DNA of 64,000 nucleotides, from the NCBI GenBank assembly GCA_023053545.1, contig JAKZAN010000007.1:7998001-8062000 (forward strand). The letters run 5' to 3'. Of the stretch, positions 25,859 to 38,822 are shown in pieces. The DNA is from Lepidurus packardi (lineage: Eukaryota > Arthropoda > Branchiopoda > Notostraca > Triopsidae). The notes under the pieces were generated by a model that saw only the letters and a program-made list of their open reading frames with translations, made no database searches and was not told where the DNA came from. Made by a program: the position numbers and the translations under genes. Numbering within the stretch: position 1 is the stretch's first letter; every line of letters begins with the position of its first letter.

Positions 25859-26659
25859 TTACCTTTCGCTGGGGCTCTCATGACGTAATGGAAGAAATAA
25901 TAGATTAACAGCGAGACAGCGAATTCTGCACTAGTTGAGACCACCAACCTATCTTGGTTCCCAAGTTCAATCAATAACGCGCATGTGTAGATCAAGGCCA
26001 GCTAAATTTAGACGCTACGAGATCCATCGCTGATTTCCCTGTTACGTTCGATGCAGAAGTACTCGGCAATGTCGGCATTATAGACTTAATTGAGCGTAAG
26101 AATAGAAGAGAAGCTGGCGGATGTACTAATTTACACACAGGCGCCCAAACCAACTCTTTCTCCCAGCATCCGCGTGACGCTAAGTTAGCACGTGACAAGT
26201 ATAACTAGAACTTCCCAATGCCTATTGGAATTTAAGGGACGCCTTGATGTCTTGACCGTGCCCCTTTGGCTGTTCCTTTCACAACGCAGGCGTCAAAGCA
26301 GGAACCAAACAATATCAAATATTCAAGATGCAGTCTATGGTGTAACAAAGGTGGCAGGAATGGAAGAAATTCTTCTCTAATACAGGTATTCTTGAATGTG
26401 CTTACGACATTGGAGCTTGTAAAGGACAAAAGGTGAGTCTTGGTACTTATCGACTATATCTTTAAACTTTTAGCCAGAAAATGTTCGGGTAAATTGCTTT
26501 AAACTTAGTAGTAAGGATCCAGAGACATTCACAGATAATCGTTTTTGTATTTGTGTTATAATTAGTGTTACACCAACCACAATTTAATGAACACATTGTA
26601 ATAGAAAGGGAGGGAACTTTTTCTGTATTGGGCTTAATATAGAATTGAATTGTTTTACT

Positions 26660-26687
26660 TAGCAACCCAAGTAATATTGGGTTGCTA
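26660..26687. repeat. Perfect 11-bp stem hairpin
   Basis: The arm tagcaacccaa at 26660-26670 pairs exactly with ttgggttgcta at 26677-26687 around a 6-nt loop. No poly-T run that would make it a terminator follows. Its role is unknown. Confidence 0.6.
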
Positions 26688-27730
26688 TAAAAGAAAAGGT
26701 CGAGTGACAGGTCAATTTCCCGTCTGCTTTTGACACGAACAAAGGAGGCGTCAGCAAATTAGTAAGTTTTGAAATTACGTTAAAATTAAGGAACAGGTCA
26801 CAAATTTCATGCTTGCATATAATCATGCGTGTAAAGTTTCTATTTAGAAATCGTAAACATACCTAATCAGAACATGGAGGGCTATTTGTAACTGTTTACT
26901 CCTCATCTACTAGAGAGCGTTGTGACCTTTTGGGAACGAACTACTAACACTAAAACTTGGTATTTAATACACACATAATTCTTAAGATTTAAAATTGGTC
27001 TAAAGCAAATTGGCTAAATAAGTACCTTGATATTGAGAAATATATGAGCTATTTACTTAACTGAGGGTCAAGTTACCCCAGCTTAGTTCTGAATTTTTTT
27101 TTAAATTCTGAATATCGTTAATCGGAGAAGTTTTAATTCTTTAACAGTTACAATTCTAAAATTGGTTCAACGGGTGAAACGCAGATGTCTCTCTTGTTAC
27201 TTTTCGGGTCATTATTGGGGAAAGGTATACTTAAGGTTCTTTACGGCAGTTTGGACTATGATCAAGGCGTGAGTTCGTGAAATAGCATACAAACTGCGTA
27301 ATTACGAGTTTTTTCTCGATTATCGCATAATTTATGAACCACATAATGTCGTTCTTATGCACTGCCACAAGAATTTTTTCCATGAATTTAAACAACTGCC
27401 TAATACATTATATAATGATGGGTTCAAGAGATATTATGGCCTCATATTTTCCTTGATCCTAAATACCCTTTTTTTACTATCCAGCCTGAGCTCCTTGATT
27501 CTATCAATTAGTCAACAATTAAGGGAATTTTAAAAGCAAAGGAAACTTCCACAACGAAAGGAATGGTAGAATAAAGTGAAAGGGCTATTACAGAGCTCAG
27601 GAGAGGGACGTGCCTGCTGCCAAAACTAACGCGGCCTTTGTGTTTTGTTTTTATTGTTTATCTATTTTTTGGTCACAAAGCGGAAATCGGTTGCCAAGGT
27701 TCTTTATTACACTTCTAAGCCGCTGTAAAA

Positions 27731-28245
27731 TAAGGCTCCCGTATACCTTAGCTCGGTATAGGCGATTAGCATGGGGAATTTCGGAACACGTTTTTTGAGA
27801 AAACCAGTGCATTTCGTGAAAAAATTATTTGATTACAGGTAGTGCACAACCACTGCACACTTTTTCCCAATCAGTAATAAATTAGTAGTATGCAAATGAA
27901 GTTTGCAACTATGAGAAATATGTTACCTAAAAATCTGTCAGGTAGAGGTGCACTAGCTGCTAATAAAAGAAAACTTTTGTTTTAGATAGTTTACAAGTCT
28001 GACAAGCTGTTTTCGAGAAATCTTGTTCCGAAAGTTCGACGACTTGATTTAGGATATTGTGCTGCTACAGCAAATTGTGGTGACAAGTACTTTTCAGGAG
28101 CAAAACAAGCGTAGAAACTTTGCTGGCAATTAGCTATATTTTTCTTTTTTTACTTTCTTAGACAAGGCTTCCGCAAAACACTAACAAACATCAGTGCCAT
28201 CTGTGACTGTTTCACATCAATAAGCTAAGGTATACGGGAGCCTTA
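27731..28245. mobile_element. MITE with perfect 23-bp terminal inverted repeats
   Basis: The left end, taaggctcccgtatacctta plus gct (27731-27753), is exactly inverted at 28223-28245. The element is 515 bp, A/T-rich and has no coding frame. Each end includes a TA, compatible with a TA target-site duplication as in Tc1/mariner, pogo and piggyBac-like MITEs. Perfect repeats suggest fairly recent insertion. The autonomous partner is not in this window. Confidence 0.75.
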
Positions 28246-29006
28246 AAAAAGTACACGTCCGATCGTGTTATGCCAACGCTGTAAAAAGTGTATTTAAAGT
28301 TTTTTTCTTATTCAAGGAAGCTTAGATATATTGCGAAGCAACTATTATATAACGTTCCAGTTCATTTGGGGATTCAAGAAAAAACTCGCTAGTAAAGGGG
28401 CGAAAGACTGAATTCCTTCACTGCGAGTACGTGTACGAGACTTTTTCCTCTTTTTTACGTCAGGTGATTGCTAGTTTGATTACAAGGGAATGCATCTGAA
28501 TAGCGCCATGCAGTGACACAGAATTGTTCTTGTAAATTGCAGGAAGTAACTTAGTAACTGGGAAAAGAGAGGGATGAGATGTTCTGCTGTTCCTTCTCCT
28601 GGCACGGGTATTCTTGTACTGTACTTAACTCAAACTACTTCTAATAGGCAAACTGACAGTTACCTATTTCGTCTTTCAGTAAAGCTTTGCAGTTGTGTGC
28701 GCTACGAGCTAGGGATCAGTTTACGGTCGAGCTGAGCGTTCTTTTAATTTAACTCCGTGGAGACTGCCCTGGATTTGCATGAATTACACGACAGTCAAAT
28801 AAGAATTTTTAATTTGGCTGACACAGAATTTTACCTAGTTTAACTCAGCCTGTTTTAAAATAAAAAGTAAAACTCCAAAGTATCTAATTTTTGTATAAAT
28901 AGTGCAGATAGCTTCAACGAAACAAGATTTAATACCACATTTTCGTTGCAAAATCATTAAAGTCTTGGTGTGGGGGGAAGTGTTGTGGTTTTGGTTGTGA
29001 ATTGCG

Positions 29007-32000
29007 ATGTTCTGGCTACAATTGCGCCTTCTGTTATGGAAAAACTTTACAATTCGTCGTCGTCAGAAGGTAAAGCTTGCATCTTTTTCCTCCAACTCTT
29101 CTTTTTATTGCTTAGGAACACGTACGCTCGTACTACGTAGCACTTGGGTTTCTTTTGTCTTAAAAAATATACATTTATCATGCTATACAGGTGCGCGTCA
29201 TCATAGAACTCTTGTGGCCTCTCATCCTGTTCTTAATTCTGGTCTGGGTGCGAACAAGGGAACTGAAAGATAATTATCACCAATGTAACGACGTCACATA
29301 AGAAATCCGCTCGTCTTTATCCATAAATTACGAATTGTGGTAGGTCATTTCCAGGAGAAATCTTTGCCATCTGCCGGAGGCGTCCGTTTTCTGCGCGATT
29401 TTCTTTGTGGATATAACAACACTTGCTATGAAGACCCCATCACTGATGCACAGCCCGAACTGGATTACGAATGGTGACCTGCTTAAAATCAAGTTTATTC
29501 ATCAAGGTTCATTCCATACTTTCGTTTTCTTGCACAGGGCCCAAGAATTTGTCACAGATTTGGAGAAGATTCTGCTTAAAAGAGTCCAATCGAAGCAGAT
29601 TGAGAGTGCAGAGAACCTGGGATCTGATGTACTAACTCTAGCGACATGGTTAGCTCAGAAAACGGATAACTTGAAGAGTAATAAAGGTAAAGTAATTTAG
29701 GACCGACGCAAGATACGACACGATTTGTTAAGTTTTTCTCTTTTTTGTTTCTCTTGTTTCAGGGACAGCACCTGTTGCTTCCATACTTGTCAATAAAACC
29801 GTTCTGGAAGAATATCTTAGGGGGAAAAATGTAACGTATTCGGATACTTTCATGGATTATCTCTATTCGGCTCGCCTTGATACTTCCCGACTGTCTTTCG
29901 TAAGAGGAGAGTTATATTTCCTGGACCTGGAAAGCTAATTTAAAATGTTTATGGCGTAGAAAATGATTAAGCAGTTTAAAGCAGATCCGCTTTCATTGTT
30001 CTGCGACTCGGATGGGGATACCATAATTACGCATCCTGTTGCCAAACAGCAAACAATGCTTATTGATGAACTATGCAGTATTATGCGAAAATATAAGTTC
30101 CTTCATTGGGAGAATTACAAAAGCTTGGTCAAAGAAAACGTCCGAATAAGCGATGTAAAATTTAAACGAAAAGAATGTCTTTTTGTAATGGCCAAATTTT
30201 CCTTCCAAACAATTTAGTTGGTAGCTGAACAAGCCCAAAATTTTGCCACACCTTTGCATGTACTCGATGCGGGAATTGTACTCAACATGGCCCGAGACAT
30301 AACCGACGACTTGTATATAGCGGGGTCGGTGAAGAAAGCCATGGAGTAACAATGACGCTTTAAAAATATGCGTCTGCGGAAGATAACAGAATTCTTTTGT
30401 CCTAGAAAATTAAACGAGTCGCCTTCTTTTCGTCGCCAATTAGCATTGTGGCAAGCCAAACCCGAAATGGAGATGCCCGAATCTGCTGCTATATTCAGCC
30501 TTGTCTACGAGCTGAGCTGCGGACGGAAGTTCATGGGATTATTTTCGGAAGATATGGAAACGATCAATAGCAAGAACAATGCCGGCATGAGGTATACCGC
30601 TTACTTTTCCCTAGAGTCCCACGTAAAGGTTCTAAACGTTATCTGTTGTGTACTTGTTTAGCGACGAGAAGCTTCGTGCAAAGGTTGAGTTCGAAATCCT
30701 CAACCGCTTTACAAAGAAGCAGAATGATACTGGTTATGTAAAAGATAACACCACCAGTGATAAATGCAATTCCATTTTGCAATCTTTGGAGAGCAATTTC
30801 CTCACTCAAATGATCTGGAACCAAGTGAAACCTCTTCTCCGTGGCAAAATCGTTTATTACCCGGCCACGCCCGCCACAGCTGCAGTAATGCAACACGTCA
30901 ACGCGACTTTTGCGCAGTTTCTGAACATACAAAATATGGCTGTCACCTGGGCTAGCCAAATTTCGCCCATGATTCGCGGTTGGGCCAAGAGTACCGTCCT
31001 TTTAAACCCAAATATTACGAAGGTATAAATCTTCATAGCAAATTCCATAGCAAATCTTCATAGCAAATTTCAGATTGTTGTATAATTACGTTTTTTTTAA
31101 AGGAATTCAATGAGGATAACATACGGGAAGTGTTAAGCGAATTGCAAGTAATGCTTCCCGAAAGCTTCTCGGAAGGTTTACTCAAGTTTTACAAGGACGC
31201 CGTAGCGGAAAACCAATTGTCCTCTTCAGTTATAGAAAATTTATTAAATGACATGGATGCCTTTTCATCATCTATTGCACAGTACATTCAAGTACAGTTT
31301 ACGCCCGTTTACAGAATACGTAGAAAGAAGTACTAACACGAGTTATTTTTATTCAAAGTGTTTTGACTTCGACAAAACTATTGGGTTCAACAATGAAACC
31401 GAGGCTTTGGAACATGGATTTAATTTACTGGATGAAGACAAACTCTGGGCAGTGGTAATCTTTCAAAATCTGCCGGATGATTGGGACGGAAATGAATTGC
31501 CACCTTTTGTGGAGTACAAAATACGGTAACGGAAAAATAACGCCCATTCAAGCTTTTTAGAATTTGACGTGCTAAAAAATAAACAAACTAAAAGGGAATT
31601 ATTTGGGAATTGTAGGATGCATCCGGATAGAGTGGACAATACGCGGTATATAACCGATAAGCTTCCGCGTCCAGGGCCACGTCGCCGACCGCATATGGAT
31701 ATGAAATACTTTTTGCACGGATTCATTTATTTGCAAGATATCCTCGAGTCGGCTATCATTAAAGAACAGACGGAAAGAGAAGACCTGCCTGGCATGCTTA
31801 TGCAACAGTTTCCTTACCCTTGCTACATCGTCGACCGGTACGCTTTTGTCTATGCAAAGCATATCAAATCTCTTAGGAACTCACTCGACCGTTTCTTGTA
31901 GGTTTTTTATTGCCATATCAAGGACATTTCCGATGTTCATGACCATTTCCTGGGTCTACACAGTGTCCATGTTAACGAAATCGATCGTGCATGAAAAAGA

Positions 32001-35000
32001 AACGCGTCTCAAGGAAACTTTAAGGATGATGGGCATGGGCAGTGGTGTTCATTGGGCAGCTTGGTTTATCGACTCCCTGGTACCCATGTCCGTCACGTGT
32101 GCTTTGCTAACGGGCCTGTTAGTCGTAAGTTTTCTGCGTTTTGTTATGAAAAAATATTGAAATTGTGAATTTTTTATGTCCGACAGGGGGGGAAAGTCTT
32201 GGAGAAATCTGATCCGACGTTAGTTTTCGCGTTCTTGTTTTGCTTCTGCATTGTCACCATCTCGAAATGCTTCCTCTTTTCTACGTTTTTCGGACGAGCC
32301 AATATCGCAGCAGCTGCTGGCGGGATGCTTTTCTTTCTACTCCATCTACCCTTTCCTTTCATGATGATTTGGGAAGAGTACATTCGTCCGGTGCATAAAC
32401 TGGCTGGGGTATGCTTTTCTTATATTGCCTATCCCTTTTTCGTAGTAACTGTTGTCTGATTATGATTTAGAGCCTTATATCTAATGTCGCTTTTGGCTTT
32501 GGGTGTTCGTACTTTGCGTATTGGGAAGAATCGGGGATGGGAGCCCAGTGGTCCGTAGCGGCCGCTTCGCCCATGTTTAATGATTACTTTTCCATTATGT
32601 CGTCCATGGGCATGATGCTGTTTGATGCTGTGATTTATGGTATTCTAACTTGGTACATGGAAGCAGTCAATCCAGGTATAGACCATCATTCCATCCATGT
32701 CATAATCCATCACTCATTTCATGTTTCGTGTTCATGTTTTTCATTTTTATTCTGTTATTTAGGTCAATACGGTATTGCTAAGCCGTGGTACTTCGTTGTG
32801 CAGAAGTCGTATTGGTTTGGTACACGAAAGGATGATCTCAAGAAGGTGCCAGACGCTGATCCTACTTGTAAACGTTTTATTTCTTAAATTGTCTAATTTG
32901 ACTTTGTATAATGTATGGAGTTTGTTAGGTGGAGATATCTTTGAAACGGAGCCTGGTAATGCGAGTGTGGGCGTGGCTGTCCGTCGCTTGAGCAAAATTT
33001 ACCATAACGGCAAGAAAGCAGTCGAAGATTTGAGCATGAACTTCCACGAAGGGCATATTACGTCTTTCTTGGGCCACAACGGAGCTGGAAAGACCACCAC
33101 CATGTAAAATACAATTTTTTTAAATTTATGCTGAAGTAATTGAATCTATGCTGAAGTAATTGGACTAATTTTCTTGATAGTTCAATCTTGACGGGATTGT
33201 TTCCGCCCACAGCCGGAACAGCATACATTAATGGACTGGATATACGAACGGATATGGATGAGATTCGAAAGAACTTGGGCATGTGCCCGCAGTATAACAT
33301 CCTCATTTCACAGTAATGATTTCAGATTTTTTTTTAAATCCTCAAAATTACAAGAGAGAAAAAAGTTAACGTTCGTCATGTTAGATTAACGGTTGCGGAG
33401 CATTTGTGGTTTTTTGCTCGACTGAAAGGAAAGTCAAGTAAAGACGTGAAAGGCGAAGTGGATCAATTTCTGGAAGACCTTGTTCTGACACCCAAACGTA
33501 ATACAGATGTAGACCAGCTCTCCGGTGGAATGCAACGTAAATTGTCAATCGGAATTGCCTTTATTGGAGGATCTAAGTAATTTGAGATTCCAAAGAACAA
33601 TGTATTGCCTGCTAATCAAGTGTATTGGATGGATTCTAGAACTGTTATTCTCGACGAGCCAACTGCGGGCGTGGATCCGTACTCGCGCAGAGCTATTTGG
33701 GAAATTTTGCTGAAGTACCGAGGTGGACGGACTGTTATTCTCACCACTCATTTTATGGACGAAGCGGATTTGCTCGGCGATCGAATTGCAATTTTGGCTC
33801 GAGGGAGACTTCGCACGTGTGGATCGTCCCTGTTTCTCAAACAGCGATTCGGCTCGGGGTATTACTTGACTTTGGTCAAACAACCCTTGGATTTTGGAGG
33901 TTCACCTGACAGCGATTCTAAATCCAAGCTCACCTACGGTAATTTTACAGTTCGGAATTGGAGAAAAGAAAAACAGTAAATCTTAATATGATTTATGCTT
34001 TTGCAGAGAATGACGACACCACGAAGAGAATTACCTCGTTTGTAAGACAGTGGATTCCTAGCGCATCTTTACAAGAAGATGTAGGATCTGATGTGGTCTA
34101 TTGTCTGCCCCTAACGACGCCGGATCAGAAGAAACTGATGGATCCATTCTTGGATTCCTTGGATCGAGCTTTGCCCGAACTCGGCATTTCGAGTTATGGA
34201 GTCTCTGATACAACCTTAGAAGAAGTAATACTGTACTTCTGCTTATGTGACGCTAAAGATAACTTATCATGCCTATTTTGCGGCAGATCTTTCTAAAAGT
34301 GGCTGACGAAGAAGCAACTCACGAAGAAGCAGTAGCTAAAGTCAATTATGGTAAGTTGGAATGTTTCTTACTTTTGTTATTTTATATTTGTTATATATTA
34401 AAAAGTGGTTCGTATAGCCTTTTTCCTATTAAAAATAAATAAATAAGTATAGCTTAGAGTATTACTAACTCTTTTTAATGACTTGAAGCTATGGAAGAAT
34501 CTATACCTTCATGGCGGCAAACTGCGAACCAACGCTTACTAAGGTCGAGAAATTCCCTAACGGTTGCTGACATTACTCAGCATTATGGTATTTCAAATCT
34601 ATTTTATCGCACCGAGAATTTTTTTGCGGTATATGTATGCTTCTCGTTGATAGCGCGAACCAACGTCGTATGTCCTCGCAAATTTGGGTGTAATATTCAC
34701 TAATTAATAAGCTTTGTCTTCCACGTGTGTATACGTTGCAGATTTTGTCCCGTGCATCACTATAGGAACTAGCCTGCAAGCCTACAGATTTATTGTGTTT
34801 TAGAGGCAGGAAGCGAGAGCGTTTCTGTGGAATTTCACACTCCTGACACTGGCGTTGCACGCACTGAGCTCGAATTTCGGCGGTTAATGCGCTTGGATAA
34901 TGCACCTCACATAATTCATGGCACTTGTGAGTTGCTGCTTTTCACACCTCGCACTTTTTGCTTACATCAGAAATGTGTTAGACACAAACTTGCTTCATTT

Positions 35001-38000
35001 AATTACCTGTTGGCCCGCTAGGTGTCAAGAAATTAATGTCGCTTTGATAGATATGTCCGTGAACATGTACGAAGAAGACATTCTTCAGCTTCCGCGATTA
35101 CGCGGACGGGCTTTGTACTATCAGCAATTCAAAGCCATGTTGAGAAAGCGTTTCTTACATGCAAAGCGTAACAAAAAGGGCATCTTTGCCGAGGTAAAGA
35201 CTTACTTTTTGGTGTTCTGAGCCAAAGGAAAAGGTTCAAGATTTGAATCCTTGATATGCTAGATCGTCTTGCCTGCCTGCTTCGTATGTGCAGCCATGTT
35301 GGTTACAATGTTCATCCCTCCGCCAGTACCTGGACCTGAAATCGTATTAAGCCCTTGGTTGTATGGTGATTCGAATGCTATTCCTGTCGTCCTGCGAGAA
35401 TGGAATTCCACGTGGCCTGAGTCGTATGTTAACCATTTGAAAGGTCGAATTGGCCTGGGTACCAAATGTACCCAAGCAAACCCGTTTAAGTACGTTTGTG
35501 GTATAAATAACCTTTGCGGCCTACGTTTCTTTAAACGTGAACTTCGTTTAATAGAACGGAATGTCTGGCGGAATCGCACGATATACCAGCGACGATGCCG
35601 TTCGACAGAAATGCGAGTTACCCGGAATGTTCTTGTGACATTGGATCACAATTTTGCCCACCTGGAGCTGCAGGACCGATACCGGACACTTTTACTGTAA
35701 GTGGATGTTAATTTTTCAAACACAACTTGGGGAACCGATCCTTTTGACCTTTATTTCGTCTGGGTTGTAGGGCGTTACAACGGATGAATTCAATGATATA
35801 AGCGACCGACATTTGAGCACCTGGTTATTGCGCAGTTTTAGAAAGTACCGGAGTACAAGGTTAGTATCTTAAGATGAAAACAATAAACTGCTAAGAGAAA
35901 TAATGTCGATTTTGTGTGCAGGTATGGTGCGTACGAATTCGGCATTTCCGGTCCGGCTGAGGAAGTTAACTTGACAAAAATATGGAACATCTTGGATCGT
36001 ATATCGACGGCGACTAACTTGGGCAAACCGCGTCCTATGCCTTTTAGAGATGTCGGAGAGATGTTGTTAAGCAAAGCAAAGAAAAGCGAAAAATCAGACC
36101 ATATACGAGTAAGGAGTGATTCCTTTAAATGTAGTGAATGAATTCTGTGGTTTAGGTTTGGTACAACAACAAAGGATGGGCGTCTTCTGTTTCGTATCTC
36201 AATGCTATTAACAACGTGGTCCTTCGAACTTCCTTGCCACCACGTAAACAAGCTTTAGCATCACAATACGGCATCCAAGCCAGTAACCATCCGTTAACTA
36301 TCGACAAACGTCAGAAAGATGAGAAAGTCATGTAAATAATTGATTAGGCAACATGCAAGCAAATCTTATTTTCAGACTGATATAATGTTTCATTTCTATT
36401 TCTCAGCTACGAGAGTAACGTAATTATATTGCATGCCATCTGCGTCATCTTTGCTTTGAGTTTCGTACCAGCCTCCATCATGGTCTTCTTGGTAGAAGAG
36501 CGAGTCTCCAAAGCTAGACATTTACAATTCGTCTCTGGCGTCAAGCCGTACCTCTTCTGGATTTCCAATTATGTGTGGGACATGGTATGTTTAGATTGTT
36601 AAAGTGGATGAAGTTATAAGTGGATGAGAATAATTATAATTTACTTCTTTTTTTCCCAGCTAAGTTACATGGTGCCTTGTGTCCTCTGCCTGTTAATCTT
36701 TTTGGCCTTCAACCAAGAAGCTTATGTTTCACCAACCAATTTCCCAGGTCTTGTTTGCATTATGGTTCTGTACGGGTAAGGAATGACGTCATAATAGCTA
36801 AGCTTTCACTAACTCGTAACTCTTTTGCTTTAGGTTTTCATGCATTCCGTTGATGTATCCTGCAAGTTTCGTGTTTCAGATTTCCAGCTCGGGCTTTGTG
36901 GCCTTAGCGTCAGCAAACATTATTATCGGAATGGTCACAACCATATCCACCCTCATTTTGGAACTATTCACAGATCCAGTAACTCTCGTTGCATTGCTAT
37001 ATTGCAAATGTGCTAATTCTTATCAATTTTTAGCATCTCGTGGAGATCAATGATGTTTTGAAGCAAGTGTTTTTGGTCTTTCCGCAATATTGCCTCGGCA
37101 GAGGCTTACTGGACTTGGCTTCAAATCATATAGTTGAGCTTTCGTTAGCGCGGTTTGGTAAGGAATGATTATTAGGGTAATACTTCAATTTAAATTCCTT
37201 TTTATTACACGTTATAGGAATAAGCCATAACCGAAGCCCTTTCGAATGGGACTTTCTGGGTAGAAACATCTTCTGCATGATCGTAGAAGGAATCTCTTTC
37301 TTCTGCCTAACTTTGATAGTGCAATATCGGTGTGGTTGCTTTACAAGGAAAGCAGTTAGTCAGGTAAAGAATTTGAAATTCGTCTTTACGACTTATTTTA
37401 AGAAGATTTTGTTTAGGCTCCGTTGCTCTTTGGCGAACTCGGGTCGGAAGATGAAGACGTTTCTCGAGAGCGTCGGCGAGTTGAAACCGGTGCTGCAGAA
37501 GAAGACGTTTTGCGGTTATGGAGACTCACTAAAGTAACGAATCCTATCGTCAACCCACTTGTAACTTATTAACTTGCTTTGTCTGAAATTCAGGTATATT
37601 CGAAGAATAAAACGGCAGCTGTGGACCGATTGTCGATGGGCGTCGTCAAAGGGGAGTGTTTCGGTTTATTGGGTGTTAACGGTGCAGGAAAATCTACCAC
37701 TTTCAAGGTAAGACACTCACCAATTAATTAAATTGAATTAATTTAATTTCCCAATTGTTAAATTTTTTTTGAATCCAATTCTTTAATCAATATGATCTAT
37801 AGATGCTTACGGGAGATGAAGATGCAAGCGGAGGCAGTGCAACAGTAGCTGGTTACGATCTAATTACCCAGTTGGAACGCGTTAGACAGAATTTGGGCTA
37901 CTGTCCCCAAGTGGATGCGCTTTTACCCTTGTTAACTGGAAGAGAGCATTTGGAGTTTTTTGCGCTTCTGCGGGGCATTCATACCACGTACACGAAGCTT

Positions 38001-38822
38001 GTAGCTCAGGATTGCTTGAAACAACTTGGGTTGTCGGTTTACGCCGAGCGGCAATCTGGCACGTACTCGGGAGGCAATAAGCGAAAACTTTCCACTGCGA
38101 TTGCGCTTATTGGTGAGCCTAGCGTCATCTTTTTGGATGAGCCAACCAGTGGTATGGACCCAGGTGCTCGACGCTCGTTATGGGGTGCAGTACTGGGAGC
38201 TGTAAAGCGTGGGCGATCGGTGGTGCTCACCTCGCATTCCATGGAGGAATGCCAAGTATTGTGTAGCAGACTGGCCATTATGGTCAATGGCAGGTTCAAG
38301 TGCCTTGGCTCACCCCAGCATCTGAAGAACAGGTAAAACTATAATGGAGCTTCGAAGACGTAACCTCCAAGCGATATATATTCTGGTAACGTAGGTTCGG
38401 AAATGGGTACATGATCACAGTGCGTTGCAGTTCTGGGGATCTTGGCTTGGTAGACGTGGTACAGCATTTGCGCAGCATGTTGCCTCAATCCGAGCTACGT
38501 GAGCAACGGCATCATCAAATCGTGCTTCAAATCGCTCAAAATGTCATTCCTCTATCTGCCATGTTCCGCATGATGGAGAATGCGCGTGAGTGTCTGCCAA
38601 TTGACGATTATTCTATTAGCCAAACTACGCTGGATGAAGTATTTGTACGGTTCGCTAGCCTGCAACGTGAAGCTCGAAGCGAAGATTCTTTGCCGCTGAG
38701 CTTCAAAGTTGGGGAGAGTGTTTCATCCAGTAAGTACGAGTAAATAATTCGTCTTACAAAGGGCTTTATTTTTAATTTTTCTTCTGCTTTTTTTATTTAA
38801 TCTAGAAGAAAAGATCGTGTAA
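29007..38822 (+). CDS. Full-length ABCA-subfamily lipid transporter
   Basis: ATP-driven lipid exporter/flippase, (TM6-NBD)x2, in plasma or vesicle membrane. 40 exons start at 29007, 29191, 29344, 29538, 29763, 29960, 30218, 30406, 30662, 31103, 31359, 31616, 31902, 32187, 32471, 32763, 32929, 33181, 33385, 33640, 34007, 34287, 34489, 34804, 35022, 35263, 35555, 35771, 35922, 36156, 36407, 36660, 36834, 37034, 37218, 37417, 37594, 37803, 38395, 38806, and end at 29069, 29284, 29473, 29686, 29899, 30154, 30345, 30591, 31022, 31291, 31525, 31837, 32124, 32408, 32675, 32867, 33103, 33312, 33576, 33938, 34224, 34350, 34587, 34930, 35193, 35489, 35696, 35859, 36108, 36331, 36584, 36775, 36978, 37157, 37363, 37533, 37707, 38332, 38729, 38822. 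This gives 2298 residues. N-terminal [14 protein letters not shown] is typical. The first extracellular domain is about 600 residues, so the protein is ABCA1/2/4/7-like in layout rather than the shorter ABCA3 type. [17 protein letters not shown] in the second membrane half is diagnostic. The donor of exon 24 is ambiguous. Orthology within ABCA is not resolved. Confidence 0.92.
32929..33938 (+). other. ABCA nucleotide-binding domain 1 (exons 17-20)
   Basis: Walker [11 protein letters not shown] ends exon 17. The Q-loop is CPQYNIL in exon 18, the signature [10 protein letters not shown] is in exon 19, and Walker [13 protein letters not shown] plus the H-loop [13 protein letters not shown] are in exon 20. 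All catalytic motifs are intact, so this half should bind and hydrolyse ATP. Confidence 0.95.
37594..38729 (+). other. ABCA nucleotide-binding domain 2 and C-terminus (exons 37-39)
   Basis: Walker [12 protein letters not shown]-loop CPQVDALL, signature [10 protein letters not shown], Walker [14 protein letters not shown] and switch TSHSMEEC are all present. The regulatory tail keeps LDEVFVRFA, equivalent to the VFVNFA motif of ABCA1. The last exon (38806-38822) adds only five residues; reading through its intron would instead stop at 38743. Confidence 0.93.

Larger units (their letters stand above)
24251..29006. other. EcR 3'UTR and intergenic region
   Basis: EcR stops at 24250 and a 3'UTR must follow; no canonical AATAAA was found that clearly ends it. 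The rest is A/T-rich and holds a tandem duplication near 25663-25700 (two copies of gtaaatgt.tataaagcaaac), a DR5 element, a perfect hairpin and a MITE, each listed separately. No gene was seen. The ABCA promoter must lie just upstream of 29007, but no TATA box is evident. Confidence 0.55.

Noticed and set aside
35490..35700. ABCA frame continuing to 35700
   Set aside because: Homology requires a 65-nt intron (35490-35554); the frame after it ([13 protein letters not shown]) fits the family, while the read-through frame does not.
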